From contig JAEMQD010000128.1 of the NCBI GenBank assembly GCA_022759035.1, forward strand, positions 1 through 46,486: a stretch of DNA of 46,486 nucleotides, given 5' to 3'. Within the stretch, counting starts at the first letter, position 1; every line of letters starts with the position of its first letter. The position numbers and the translations under genes were made by a program. Of this stretch, positions 16,664-25,919 are shown one piece after another. The notes below the pieces were generated by a model. That model saw only the letters and a list, made by a program, of their open reading frames with translations, was not told where the DNA came from and did not search any database. This DNA comes from Thiotrichales bacterium (GTDB lineage Bacteria; Pseudomonadota; Gammaproteobacteria; Thiomicrospirales; Thiomicrospiraceae).

Positions 16664-17125
16664 CTATCGCACATCCAGACATTGTTCGGCATTACCCTCT
16701 CGTCCCTCATACACATAGACCACTTTTACACCCGACGGCACTTGCTTATTAAAAGGAATGTAAGCAACCGTATTAATTGTCTTTTGCACAGCAGATAGCG
16801 TCTGTTCAATCGATAGCTGAGCGGGTGGATTACCTTGCCCAGTAAAAACAAGTCTTGCCCAATGGGCACGCCAACGGTTCAATGACATCCCAACCACTTC
16901 TTGATAAAATTGGGTACGCAACGCTTCATCCGCTAGATCAATCAAGGTTGGCGTTTCCCCATTTACTTGATAGTGTTGCGTATAAATCGCTTGTACTTGC
17001 AATTGACTAAGATGCGAAACTGGTGTCGACTGATTAACCACCACTTGCCAACAATTAGCAGAGGCGCTCGTCACGACGAGTATACCCACTAACAGTGATA
17101 AAAGGCGCGAATAAAACAGCATCAT
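16664..17125 (-). CDS. Small periplasmic phosphate-binding-like (PstS-fold) protein
   Basis: The 153-residue product has a Sec signal (ends near SASA) and a compact domain resembling the short PstS-like proteins (PBP-like, PF12849-type): a start such as VVVNQSTPVSHLSQLQVQAIYT, the central RTQFYQEVVGMSLNRWRAHWARLVFTG region, and a final VAYIPF strand. At about 130 mature residues it is only about half a normal binding protein, so it is more likely a sensor or accessory than an ABC-transport partner; no ABC genes are nearby. The ATG at 17125 overlaps the stop of the barrel gene (TGATG). Confidence 0.7.
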   Translation of the reverse strand: MMLFYSRLLSLLVGILVVTSASANCWQVVVNQSTPVSHLSQLQVQAIYTQHYQVNGETPTLIDLADEALRTQFYQEVVGMSLNRWRAHWARLVFTGQGNPPAQLSIEQTLSAVQKTINTVAYIPFNKQVPSGVKVVYVYEGREGNAEQCLDVR

Positions 17126-18309
17126 CAAAAAACCGTATTTAAACTAAATGACAACAGTACGTCTTGCGCATGTGTATTGTAATCATATTGCGTGCTGTAG
17201 GCTTCATAAGCCCAACGACTACCTGGATCGGGTGCTACAACTTGCAACTCGCCTTTTAAGGTCACGTGATCTGAAAGCTGATACGAGCCACCCAAACTAG
17301 CACTTGAAGCCGAGTAAGTGACACTGGCATAAAGCTGCTGTGCAATGCTATTGCTACTATTACCTACCGTCGTCCAAGTTCTTGCCAAGGTAACATAGGG
17401 CATGAATTTATCGAATCGCTTTCCTAGCGTAACATAAGCACCCGATCGTTCACCAAAATAGGCGTCTAAGTGTCGCCAAGCGTATTCAAAAAGTGCAAGA
17501 TAGTCATCCGATTCATAACGTGCGCCTAATGTAGCAAACTGATAATCTTTATTCACCAACGCTAGTCTGTCCGATAAAGCGGCATCACTCTGACTTAACA
17601 ACGTAAAGGCATCCTGCAGCCGTTGGCTTTGCGTTGTTAAGTTACCCTGTTCATAACTCAGCTTAACTGTCCATGCGGCATTTTGCAGCGAAATACTCAT
17701 ATATTTCATATTATCTGCATGCAATTGATCAACATGGTCACCAGCGTCACGTGAATAGTCACTAACCGCCTGAGCAACACCAAAATTGGTATGAAAGACC
17801 CATTGATCACTTAATACGTGCTGAAAACTGGCTTGCACGCCATCATAGTTAAAAATACTGGTAACACCGTATACTTCACGCGGCGGACGAATCCAAGGCA
17901 AAGCAAAATGTACTTGGCGAACATCCGAATACAGAAAATTAGGATTTTGCGTTCGCCCAACAAGAAGGGATAGATTATTGGGCAGATAAAAATTGGCATT
18001 CGCCAGGGTGATACTGGGCACTAAGTTATTACTTGCGTCTCTAGCAATAACGGTTTGCGCAGTTAATCGCACCGACTGTGCTGGCTTCGTTGTCCATTGC
18101 AAACCCAAATTGCTATCCAATCCTAAATCGATCGTGCGGCTATTTCCTGCGCCACTCGACAAATTATTGTAAGCAAAATCCGCATTGGGATTAGAAAACC
18201 ACGCAGCCCCCAAGGTTGCAAAGCCATTCACCTCTGCACCAACTGGACTTGCTACTAAGCAGAGCATCAGTGGTAAAGCATAAATTCTAAGTAGCATGGA
18301 CAACATCAT
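17125..18309 (-). CDS. Outer-membrane beta-barrel (porin-like) protein
   Basis: This 394-residue product has a Sec signal (cleaved near PVGA, residue about 25) and a mature sequence of alternating polar and hydrophobic strands ending in FSLNTVF; the C-terminal Phe is the usual barrel insertion signal. Repeated strand pairs such as YQFATLGARYESDDYLALFEYAW are typical of 14-18-strand barrels. I cannot name the family or substrate. Its ATG overlaps the kinase stop by 4 bp (ATGA) and its own stop overlaps the next gene, so kinase, barrel and binding protein are co-translated. Confidence 0.75.
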   Translation of the reverse strand: MMLSMLLRIYALPLMLCLVASPVGAEVNGFATLGAAWFSNPNADFAYNNLSSGAGNSRTIDLGLDSNLGLQWTTKPAQSVRLTAQTVIARDASNNLVPSITLANANFYLPNNLSLLVGRTQNPNFLYSDVRQVHFALPWIRPPREVYGVTSIFNYDGVQASFQHVLSDQWVFHTNFGVAQAVSDYSRDAGDHVDQLHADNMKYMSISLQNAAWTVKLSYEQGNLTTQSQRLQDAFTLLSQSDAALSDRLALVNKDYQFATLGARYESDDYLALFEYAWRHLDAYFGERSGAYVTLGKRFDKFMPYVTLARTWTTVGNSSNSIAQQLYASVTYSASSASLGGSYQLSDHVTLKGELQVVAPDPGSRWAYEAYSTQYDYNTHAQDVLLSFSLNTVF

Positions 18310-19904
18310 TTTTCGTTAATCGTTTTATTATCGGGTGCAATTAAAGGAATTTTAAGTACAAAGTCAGTACCCGCACCGACATGACTATAAACATGAATGT
18401 TGCCACCTAAAATACCCGTCACCAAGTTATGGACAATATGCAGCCCCAAGCCACTCCCACCTTGACCAAGACGCGTGGTAAAAAAAGGATCAAAGACTTT
18501 ACTTAAATGCTGCTTCGGTATCCCTTTACCATTATCAGCAATCGTCAACACGAGCCAAGTTTGCTCTAACACAATCGCTGAAATAGTAATTTTTCCGCTC
18601 ATCCCTTCATCAAAGGCATGCACTACCGCATTACCAACTAAGTTGGTAATAATTTGCCCTAATGGACCAGGAAAACTGTCGACAACAATCGTCTCAGCAA
18701 TTTGAGTTTGAACATCAATATACCCTTGCCGCAGCATCGGCTGAATGGTCAACAAAATCTCTTGCACGGTTGCTAACAAATTAAAACGCCTACGTTGATA
18801 GCTTGTTTGATCTATCGCCACCTGTTTAAAACCATGGATTAAATCGGCTGCTTTACGTAAATTACGCGAGGCAAGCGCTTCAGCCTCTCGCATTGCTGCA
18901 ACGTAATCTTCTAGCTCAGATTTTCGCAACCCACCTTCTTGCAGACGACGATAAAAAAGTTTGTTTCTATCCGCACAGGTTGTTACTACCGTCAACGCAT
19001 TACCTACAGGTGTGTTAAGTTCGTGTGATACCCCAGCGACTAAGGCACCAAGACTTGCCAATTTTTCAGATTGAATGAGGTTGTGCTGTGTTTCTTTTAA
19101 CGCATTGAGCGCTGACTCTAATTCCCATGTTCGTGCAGCAACACGCTGTTCTAGTTGCGCATTTAATTGATGAATATTTTCCTGACTTGAAGCAAGCGCC
19201 TGCATACGCGACTGAACAGCGGCAGCCATAACATTAAAGTTAGCCGCCAATAAAGAGAGTTCGTCTTTGCCCGTCTCTGGCGCGCGCACGGCATAGTCAC
19301 CACTAGCCAAGGCATGACCTGCCCGCATTAAACGCATAAAACGACGATTTAGTCCCACGCTACTAAGCAACAATACCAATGCGAATAAGGTAATCGCAAT
19401 CAGCATAAGGCGCAAGTTATCGTTATGAATACGCTGAATACTGTCATTAAACGCGCGCGTTGATAAACCAAAACGCAGTTCGCCAACTTGATTGTTCAAA
19501 ATGAGCATGGGTTGAACAACATGTACAATACCATGTTGAATTTGTGTCGCTAATGTTGCTTTTCGATCAGATACATCTACTTGCTCTAATCCAGCGCTCA
19601 CCAACACATTACCCGTATCATCATACAATGCCAGATAAACTAGTCCAGCACCATCGTAAGTTAAGAGCTCATGGAAATAGTCACTTAGCCCCTTTAGCCC
19701 TGAAAGTGTGGTATGCGGCGTAATCGCTAGATTCAGTGCTTCTGACGTTAGGCGAATACTGCTACGTGTATGTTCAATAGCCACATCGGACAACACCGCT
19801 GAAACGTTATTTTGCATCCAATAATAAATTGCAACCATGAATAAAAACATGGTCATAAATAAGCGAAAACGTATCGAATGCTTTAACGATGGCCAGAACT
19901 GCAT
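18306..19904 (-). CDS. HAMP-domain sensor histidine kinase
   Basis: The 532-residue membrane kinase has TM1 (about residues 12-29), a periplasmic sensing region of about 130 residues, TM2 (about 165-184), HAMP (about 185-236), a coiled coil, and a kinase core. His294 in GVSHELNTPVGN is the phosphorylation site, followed by an N box around NLVGNAVVHAF (Asn425), DNGKGIP and the GSGLGLHIV lid. All catalytic motifs are intact. The response regulator lies 30 bp upstream and is the likely partner. The coupling to a barrel and a PstS-like protein suggests the signal is an envelope or periplasmic solute; that is inference. Confidence 0.92.
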   Translation of the reverse strand: MQFWPSLKHSIRFRLFMTMFLFMVAIYYWMQNNVSAVLSDVAIEHTRSSIRLTSEALNLAITPHTTLSGLKGLSDYFHELLTYDGAGLVYLALYDDTGNVLVSAGLEQVDVSDRKATLATQIQHGIVHVVQPMLILNNQVGELRFGLSTRAFNDSIQRIHNDNLRLMLIAITLFALVLLLSSVGLNRRFMRLMRAGHALASGDYAVRAPETGKDELSLLAANFNVMAAAVQSRMQALASSQENIHQLNAQLEQRVAARTWELESALNALKETQHNLIQSEKLASLGALVAGVSHELNTPVGNALTVVTTCADRNKLFYRRLQEGGLRKSELEDYVAAMREAEALASRNLRKAADLIHGFKQVAIDQTSYQRRRFNLLATVQEILLTIQPMLRQGYIDVQTQIAETIVVDSFPGPLGQIITNLVGNAVVHAFDEGMSGKITISAIVLEQTWLVLTIADNGKGIPKQHLSKVFDPFFTTRLGQGGSGLGLHIVHNLVTGILGGNIHVYSHVGAGTDFVLKIPLIAPDNKTINEK

Positions 19905-19934
19905 AGACTTCTGAGTGGTCAGGAAACAATCGAA

Positions 19935-20864
19935 TTAATGTAGTGCATGTTTAGCACAAATCGCCATCAATGATTGAAATATCTGCCAGCTGTCTGTTAA
20001 CACAAAACGGCTGTAATCATCCTCGTTAATTAATACGAATAAAGACCAATCCTTCGTTTCTAACGGAATAACATCAGAAAAAATATGTTTTCCTTGATCT
20101 GCTATCACTTCTCTTAAATAATCACCGAGCGGATGATCAACAATCTCACTCAACGTTTTACCTTGCCAAGCTTGGTGTGCATGATCCGTTGCCATAATAA
20201 TTGGCAACGCGTTGTCTTCTGCTAGCGGTTGCCACAATGCAATAATGGGGGATAACTGATAGATATCGGTCAGTTGCTGCATATAAAATCTAACAAACGC
20301 TTCTGGCTCTCGTAACGATAAAGAATTGGATACAGCAGACACCACGTGCGATAACTGGCGTTTCATTAATGCTGTTTTTGCCAATTGCTGATAGGTACGC
20401 ACCGCAGTCGTGAGACTCGTCACTAAACGCTCACGACTAACGTCCATTTTTAACATATAATCGTGAATATCATAACGTGATACCAGTGCTGACTCTGGCG
20501 CAGAGCCTGGCTGACCTGTTCGTAAAATAATCCGCATGCAGTGATAACCCAAGGTATCGCGAATTAAATCGATCAAACACAAACCACTATCATCAGATTC
20601 CATCACCACGTCTAGCAATACCGCAGCGATGTCTGGCATTTGACGCAACAAACTTTCTGCTTCAGCTGCACTATAAGCATGAATTAAGGTAATAGGCCTA
20701 TCCAACACCACTAAACCTTCCAAAGCAAAACGCGTAGCCTGATGCACCTCTCCATCATCATCAACGACTAAAATGCGCCAAGGTATGGCTACTGGCATAT
20801 CCACGTGCTCATTCACTTCATCTAAAAAGGTAACAACATCTTCTTCTTGATTTTCCATCGCCAT
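19935..20864 (-). CDS. Response regulator, REC-DUF3369 without HD-GYP output
   Basis: The N-terminal receiver domain (about residues 28-150) has acidic Asp35-Asp36, the phosphoacceptor Asp85 (AVLLDVVME), and the RTGQPG switch segment. The rest (about 165-309) resembles DUF3369, a GAF-like domain which in most proteins is followed by an HD-GYP phosphodiesterase. Here the protein ends after DUF3369, so no DNA-binding or c-di-GMP output is visible. It probably acts by protein contact or as a phosphate sink. It is transcribed ahead of the sensor kinase. Confidence 0.82.
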   Translation of the reverse strand: MAMENQEEDVVTFLDEVNEHVDMPVAIPWRILVVDDDGEVHQATRFALEGLVVLDRPITLIHAYSAAEAESLLRQMPDIAAVLLDVVMESDDSGLCLIDLIRDTLGYHCMRIILRTGQPGSAPESALVSRYDIHDYMLKMDVSRERLVTSLTTAVRTYQQLAKTALMKRQLSHVVSAVSNSLSLREPEAFVRFYMQQLTDIYQLSPIIALWQPLAEDNALPIIMATDHAHQAWQGKTLSEIVDHPLGDYLREVIADQGKHIFSDVIPLETKDWSLFVLINEDDYSRFVLTDSWQIFQSLMAICAKHALH

Positions 20865-20912
20865 ATGTCAACCTACCCAATATCTTTTTATCGTTATTAA
20901 CAACACAACCAA

Positions 20913-21632
20913 TTATTTGGTTTTAAAGCGCGGTAACCACATCTGCGCCAGCGAGGTAAAAATCATTACCGTTGAAGCAAGTGAATAACCCAAACCGCCA
21001 ATAATCGTAAACCAAGCGAAATTAGGATTAATTTTTGTTAACCACCAAGAAAGTACGTCGACAATCAAAAACGCAAATGGCGTAATAATTAAAATGATTT
21101 TCCATGTTTGATTAAAGCGCGCAAAAGCAAAAATGGCCGTTACAAACATAAAAATAAAGGCAATGCCAAACAAGTGAATATGCGATACTCGCGTCAGTGC
21201 CGTAAAACTTGTGCCATGATCAACTTCGGCTACTTTTTTAACCCCCTCATAGGTTTCATATGAAGGCAGTGCCGTTTGTCCCGCGTTGTGACACATAACG
21301 CAATATTGCGCAAAAACAGCCTTAAATGTTGGCTCCCACTCACTTTCTGGCGCACCAGCGCGTGCCCATTTAATAATGTTAAGACGAACATCATCAGGCG
21401 CCATCGCCTTCATTGAACCGTTTAGCTTTCCTTCAATTTTTGAATTATTTTTATTGCCATAATAGCTATAGACAATATCATCAATCGATAGGCCAGGTTT
21501 GCCATCTGCCATACCATGGGTCACCATGATTTGCGCGCCAGCCATCAGCAAACCAACACCAATAGTCAGTAAAAAACTTGTGAATACAACACGCAATGCT
21601 AGCGGAAAATTAGCCAATGTCAGCGCATTCAT
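20913..21632 (-). CDS. Membrane-bound c-type cytochrome of unknown role
   Basis: ATG 21632 is chosen because AAGGAG lies nine bases upstream; a longer frame begins with TTG. The 239-residue protein has an N-terminal membrane anchor (about residues 10-36), a periplasmic stretch with one haem-c motif CVMCH at 111-115, and then three further transmembrane helices (about 134-155, 160-182 and 190-215). The SHIHLFG segment at the start of the second helix carries two histidines that could be extra ligands. It does not match a known terminal-oxidase or bc1 subunit that I can name. It may pass electrons from periplasmic Sox-type donors, but that is conjecture. Confidence 0.75.
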   Translation of the reverse strand: MNALTLANFPLALRVVFTSFLLTIGVGLLMAGAQIMVTHGMADGKPGLSIDDIVYSYYGNKNNSKIEGKLNGSMKAMAPDDVRLNIIKWARAGAPESEWEPTFKAVFAQYCVMCHNAGQTALPSYETYEGVKKVAEVDHGTSFTALTRVSHIHLFGIAFIFMFVTAIFAFARFNQTWKIILIITPFAFLIVDVLSWWLTKINPNFAWFTIIGGLGYSLASTVMIFTSLAQMWLPRFKTK

Positions 21633-21664
21633 CTCTATCAACTCCTTTTAGCATAGCTAATATA

Positions 21665-22252
21665 TTATTTAACAGGAAACAGTCTTTGTTCCAACAAATC
21701 ACATAGCATATGACCAAGCAAAGTGTGTGCTTCTTGAATTCTCGGCGTATCATCGCTGGGCATTCTTAAGCACACGTCTGCCGCGGACAACAAACCACCG
21801 CCTTTTTGTCCCGTCATACCAACGACCAAGATACCTTGCGCTTTTGCTACCGCTACTGATGCTAATACATTAGCTGAATTCCCGCTTGTTGTCAGAGCGA
21901 TAAGTACATCGCCCGCTTTCCCTAAAGCTTGCACCTGACGCGCAAACAACTGCTCGAAGCCATAATCATTGCCAATCGCCGTTAATGCCGAAGAATCTAC
22001 GGTAAGAGCAAGTGCAGGCAAACCTGGACGATCTAATTTAAAGCGAACAACCAGTTCAGCAGCTAAATGCTGCGCATCTGCGGCACTGCCACCATTACCA
22101 ATAAAGAGTAGCTTGTTACCATTCTGCAAAGCCGTTTCACAAGCCAATACCAATTGTTCAAATTGAGTCTGCAAGGCTTCATCTTTTGTAATGGCCGCTA
22201 TCACTTCTGCTGCAGAAGTCAACTGATCCTGCCATAGCGTGCGAATATTCAT
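21665..22252 (-). CDS. gmhA: Phosphoheptose isomerase, GmhA-like SIS-domain protein
   Basis: GmhA converts sedoheptulose 7-phosphate to D-glycero-D-manno-heptose 7-phosphate, the first step to the LPS inner core. The 195-residue SIS-fold protein has IGNGGSAADAQHLAAE (about 51-66) and TTSGNSANV (about 121-129). The zinc and catalytic set of GmhA is kept: His62, Glu66, Gln173 and His181 match His61, Glu65, Gln172 and His180 of E. coli. The C-terminal LCDLLEQRLFP resembles the replication initiator DiaA, which otherwise lacks that Glu. DiaA usually sits at lpoA-yraN, where it is absent here, so a dual or shifted role is possible. Confidence 0.82.
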   Translation of the reverse strand: MNIRTLWQDQLTSAAEVIAAITKDEALQTQFEQLVLACETALQNGNKLLFIGNGGSAADAQHLAAELVVRFKLDRPGLPALALTVDSSALTAIGNDYGFEQLFARQVQALGKAGDVLIALTTSGNSANVLASVAVAKAQGILVVGMTGQKGGGLLSAADVCLRMPSDDTPRIQEAHTLLGHMLCDLLEQRLFPVK

Positions 22253-22260
22253 AAAAACAA

Positions 22261-22866
22261 CTACCCTTTTCTTGCTTTAATACTGATGACCGAAGCCTCA
22301 CCCTGATGATGACTGCCTTCGTCTAAGATGATACGCTCCTCCTGAAAATAGTCAATTTTCATAGAAGCTAAAATGGCTTGCCACGCATCGACACCATAGA
22401 GTAAATCGTAATCTTTCGGTCCACCACTATGGAAACCAAGCTGATTATGCGAGAAAACTTGCACCAACAACACCCCTTGCTTGGCTAAGCGTGACAAGAT
22501 ATTGCGCCAAACGCTTAGCTGATGCTGACTCGGCAAATGAAAAAAACTACTCACAATTGCATCAAACTGCGCATTTTCGGGCAAGGTGTCATTGATTAAG
22601 TCAACACGACGTCCTACCACTGTAACGCCCTGACTTGTCGCCAATTGTTGCGTTTTTTCTAAGCCAACAGCGGAATAATCCCAATTTTCAACATGATACC
22701 CCTGTTTTGCCAACCAAACGGCGTTTCTACCCTCACCGTCAGCCAGTGCAAGTACGCGACTGTTGGGCGACAACGCTGGCATATTTTGCTCAATCCACTT
22801 ATTTGGGCGCTCACCGTACATATAACCATCTGCTTGAGCAAAACGATCATCCCACATATTTGTCAT
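22261..22866 (-). CDS. Class I SAM-dependent methyltransferase, TehB-like
   Basis: A 201-residue Rossmann methyltransferase starting MTNMWDDRF; ATG 22866 overlaps the stop of the MscS gene by 4 bp (ATGA), while the longer frame would run deep into that gene. Motif I is LALADGEGRNAVWLAKQGYHV, motif IV AIVSSFFHLP. The start MWDDRF..ADGYMYGERPNKWI is the pattern of TehB and thiopurine-like methyltransferases that act on small molecules. Its substrate is unknown. It lies between an MscS channel and gmhA in the same dense minus-strand run. Confidence 0.8.
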   Translation of the reverse strand: MTNMWDDRFAQADGYMYGERPNKWIEQNMPALSPNSRVLALADGEGRNAVWLAKQGYHVENWDYSAVGLEKTQQLATSQGVTVVGRRVDLINDTLPENAQFDAIVSSFFHLPSQHQLSVWRNILSRLAKQGVLLVQVFSHNQLGFHSGGPKDYDLLYGVDAWQAILASMKIDYFQEERIILDEGSHHQGEASVISIKARKG

Positions 22867-24998
22867 ACTAGCTCGACACCTTTTTCTCTTAATGCTGTTT
22901 CTATTTGCCACAAATAAGACGCTTTAACACCATAAGCATGTTGTACCGAGCCCTGTTTAATCCACACTAATAACTCAAATGCCATTTTACCGTCCAAACT
23001 ACCCAGCACTACCTGCGGCTGACGCTTTTCTTCTTTAATGGTATATGGCACCTGATTGGCAGCAGCCAATACCGCATCCACAACCACGCGTTTATTAGAA
23101 CCTAAGGCCACATTAAACGGAATATGTACGCGACGATAAAGATCAGATAATGTCCAGTTAACAACGCGCCCCGAAGTAAACTCGCCATTAGGAATCACGA
23201 CTTCTAAGTTATCGCCCGTAGTAATGAGCGTGGAACGTAAGCTAATTTCTTTTACTGTACCAGAAATACCCGATGGCAATTCAATAAAGTCACCAATCTT
23301 CAAGGATTTTTCAAACATCACAATTAAACCGGCTACAAAGTTTTTAACCACATCCTGTAAGCCAAAACCAATACCGACAGATAAAGCACCCGCAATCCAA
23401 GCGAGATTAGAAAAATCAATACCCACCGACGATAGTGCTACGACCGTACCAATAATCATAATGACATAGTGGATTAATCTACCTAAGGTATAGGCAGTAT
23501 GGTGCGCAATTTTATCATTGCGTGCAGCGACACCAATAAGCGCCTTACGTAACCAATAGCTTAGCCACCATGCAATGGTCATGAAAACAATAATGCGAAT
23601 GATGCCTAAGCTGGTTACAGGCGTATCACCAACCTTAAACAGTGTCGTTGTCAATAAACTCGCAACATCATTAAACACCGTTGCAACAACTTGCGTCGCA
23701 GCATGCCAACGGTTATGCCACACCCCATCATGCGCTAACAACAACTTATCTTGTAAGGCTGACAAAGTCTCATTATCTGAAAGTTGTGCGGAAACGCTTT
23801 TTAGCGCCGCTTGATCAGCAGAAAGCAGCTGTAAAGCTTGTTGGTAGGTTTGTTTGATAATCGTCAATTGTTTGACAACATCAGCAGGCGGATTATCCGC
23901 TAACTGCAATAAAGCGGATTGTATTTGCTCGCGCTTGGCTTCCAACTGCCCCCGCAATTGTTTACGTTGTTCGTCAAAAGCTTGCGCATCTAATTGCCAT
24001 GTTGGCAACAGCCCTCTCAAATCCGTGTCCCAATCAAACTTAGGGTCTTGTCGAGCGCGTAAATAGGCAACGAGTCGCTCGTCCCATTGTAAGGCAACTT
24101 TGGTTGCTAGTAACTCAATTGCTGCATTTAGGGCGCGCACTTGCTGCAATTGTCCCTTAGCGCGACTTAGTTCATCTTCGCCCCATACCAATACTGCGCT
24201 TGCTTGTGCGGAACGTAATGCATCACTACGTTTTTCTAATAATTGCTTATCACTATCTCTTTGTGCAATTGTTTGTTTAATGACTTTATCTGTAATTTGC
24301 AATGCTTGCGTAGACAATTGCCAAGCAATCGTCGCCTGCTCTAACTGTGCCTGCACATTATCTAACCTTTGCTTTTGCAAGCGCATAGATTCATTAGCAA
24401 CAAACCAGGCGAAACGTCTTTCAAGCATAATCAATACAGGCAAGACGCGCGTTTCACGTGTTGCAACATGGTATTGCGCGGCAGCGTCATCCGCCTCTCG
24501 ACTAATCGCAGCTAACTGGTTACTAATTTGATCCAAGGCACTTGTTTGTTCGGCTTTATCGTGCTGCAAGTTGCGCATAACTTGTAAGGCCTCTATCCAC
24601 GCACTAAGCGGATAACTGTCTTGCACTTGAGCAGGTTTAATGTCTATTTTGTTGTTCTTTGCTTTCAGGTCAACGTAAGCTTTAATATTCAAAGCAAGTG
24701 CATCAGAAATATTCGCAACCGTTTGCGCTTGTTCCTGAGAAGCTGCTGCATTCACGGCCTGTAATTTAGTCTGTAGTACTGTTAACTTTTGTGCTAATAC
24801 GGCATTGTCAGCAACCTGAAAACTACGCCACCAATCAGAAGGCAAATTAAAAATATCCCACTGTTCAACACTTATTGACTTCTCAGCAACAGCATCTTCC
24901 GCATGAACTGGAGCAAGTCCCAGTAATGCTAGTAAACAAAAGGTCTGAAACAATAATGTCACTTTCTGTAAATAACGCGATGCATTACGCCACTTCAC
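22863..24998 (-). CDS. Large MscS-family mechanosensitive channel
   Basis: The 711-residue protein starts with a signal peptide (cleavage near PVHA, about residue 33), then about 400 residues of periplasmic helices and coiled coil rich in Gln and Ala. The C-terminal 250 residues hold the MscS domain: the pore helix GALSVGIGFGLQDVVKNFVAG, then SLKIGDFIELPSGISGTVKEISLRST, and VIPNGEFTSGRVVNWT. It is shorter than MscK (over 1100 residues) but has the same design and lets ions and osmolytes out on osmotic downshock. The 3' end overlaps the methyltransferase by 4 bp. Confidence 0.92.
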   Translation of the reverse strand: MKWRNASRYLQKVTLLFQTFCLLALLGLAPVHAEDAVAEKSISVEQWDIFNLPSDWWRSFQVADNAVLAQKLTVLQTKLQAVNAAASQEQAQTVANISDALALNIKAYVDLKAKNNKIDIKPAQVQDSYPLSAWIEALQVMRNLQHDKAEQTSALDQISNQLAAISREADDAAAQYHVATRETRVLPVLIMLERRFAWFVANESMRLQKQRLDNVQAQLEQATIAWQLSTQALQITDKVIKQTIAQRDSDKQLLEKRSDALRSAQASAVLVWGEDELSRAKGQLQQVRALNAAIELLATKVALQWDERLVAYLRARQDPKFDWDTDLRGLLPTWQLDAQAFDEQRKQLRGQLEAKREQIQSALLQLADNPPADVVKQLTIIKQTYQQALQLLSADQAALKSVSAQLSDNETLSALQDKLLLAHDGVWHNRWHAATQVVATVFNDVASLLTTTLFKVGDTPVTSLGIIRIIVFMTIAWWLSYWLRKALIGVAARNDKIAHHTAYTLGRLIHYVIMIIGTVVALSSVGIDFSNLAWIAGALSVGIGFGLQDVVKNFVAGLIVMFEKSLKIGDFIELPSGISGTVKEISLRSTLITTGDNLEVVIPNGEFTSGRVVNWTLSDLYRRVHIPFNVALGSNKRVVVDAVLAAANQVPYTIKEEKRQPQVVLGSLDGKMAFELLVWIKQGSVQHAYGVKASYLWQIETALREKGVELV

Positions 24999-25028
24999 AA
25001 CAAAACGCTCCTTAAATCTAAATCATTT

Positions 25029-25919
25029 TTAATGGTAAGGACTGACGCCATCAGGCTGTGTCTTCCAACGTTTATAGTTCCAGATATACTGCGCTGGATT
25101 AAGCGCTACACAAGCCTCTAAACCTTGATTCATTGCACTAAGCGATGTCAACAGATCACCATCATTAACCCTATCACTTGCAGGCAATAAATGAATACGA
25201 TAACCTTGCCCCCATGGCAATCGTTCACATACAGTAAACAATACTTTTGCCTGGCTTTTTTGTGCTAATCGTCCGACCAACACCATGGTATAAGCGGGCT
25301 TATTAAAAAATGGGGCAAAAGCACCACCATTTTCGCCTGGATCTTGATCTGGCAAAATACCGGCCAATTGGTTAAGTTTTAACGCCTGCATTACCGAGCG
25401 CACCCCTGTCATATCCGTAGGCACTAACTTAGCACCCATACGCTCTCGAGCAGTACGAACAAAACTTTCTAATTCTGGATAATCTGGCGGTTGATACAAA
25501 CTGGTAATGGTTTGTTCGGCAGACCAATACAACCCTGCCAACTCCCAAGCACCAAAATGTGGCGTGAGCAACAACACGCCTTTTTCATATTGTAACGCTT
25601 CCGACATAAGCGATTGATTGCGCACTTCTTTAATGTGTGCAAATAAACGATCTGGTTCAGATAACCAGATAAAACCTAACTCCGTAAATGTCTTACCTAA
25701 TTCTACGAAAAAACGGCGAGACAAACAGCAACGGCGCCACCAAGACAACTGAGGAAAAGCAATCGCTAAATTTGTCCACACCACACGTCGATCACGACTA
25801 GGCAACAACCAATAAATCGTCCCTAAAAAAGCACCGATAGCGTGATTTACTGGCAAAGGTAGTCGCCCTAACCAGCGCAATAACCCAATAAATATGACCG
25901 CTTTTTTCTGGTTAGTCAT
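25029..25919 (-). CDS. Lipid A biosynthesis late acyltransferase (LpxL/LpxM family)
   Basis: This HTRB-family inner-membrane protein (296 residues from ATG 25919, with GAGGGA upstream) transfers an acyl chain to Kdo-lipid A. The catalytic HFGAWE (His121, Glu126) follows GVLLLTP, and DQDPGENG with FFNKPAYTM mark the acceptor region. The N-terminus has one hydrophobic anchor. Whether it adds laurate, myristate or another chain cannot be judged. It overlaps the end of the ttcA-like gene by 8 bp. Confidence 0.87.
   Translation of the reverse strand: MTNQKKAVIFIGLLRWLGRLPLPVNHAIGAFLGTIYWLLPSRDRRVVWTNLAIAFPQLSWWRRCCLSRRFFVELGKTFTELGFIWLSEPDRLFAHIKEVRNQSLMSEALQYEKGVLLLTPHFGAWELAGLYWSAEQTITSLYQPPDYPELESFVRTARERMGAKLVPTDMTGVRSVMQALKLNQLAGILPDQDPGENGGAFAPFFNKPAYTMVLVGRLAQKSQAKVLFTVCERLPWGQGYRIHLLPASDRVNDGDLLTSLSAMNQGLEACVALNPAQYIWNYKRWKTQPDGVSPYH

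Noticed and set aside
21665-22252. DiaA as the main name for the SIS protein
   Set aside because: All four GmhA catalytic residues are kept, while DiaA lacks the Glu; GmhA is the better first call.
23224-24531. Several plus-strand frames opposite the MscS gene
   Set aside because: They are antisense shadows of a well-conserved channel with no recognisable domain.
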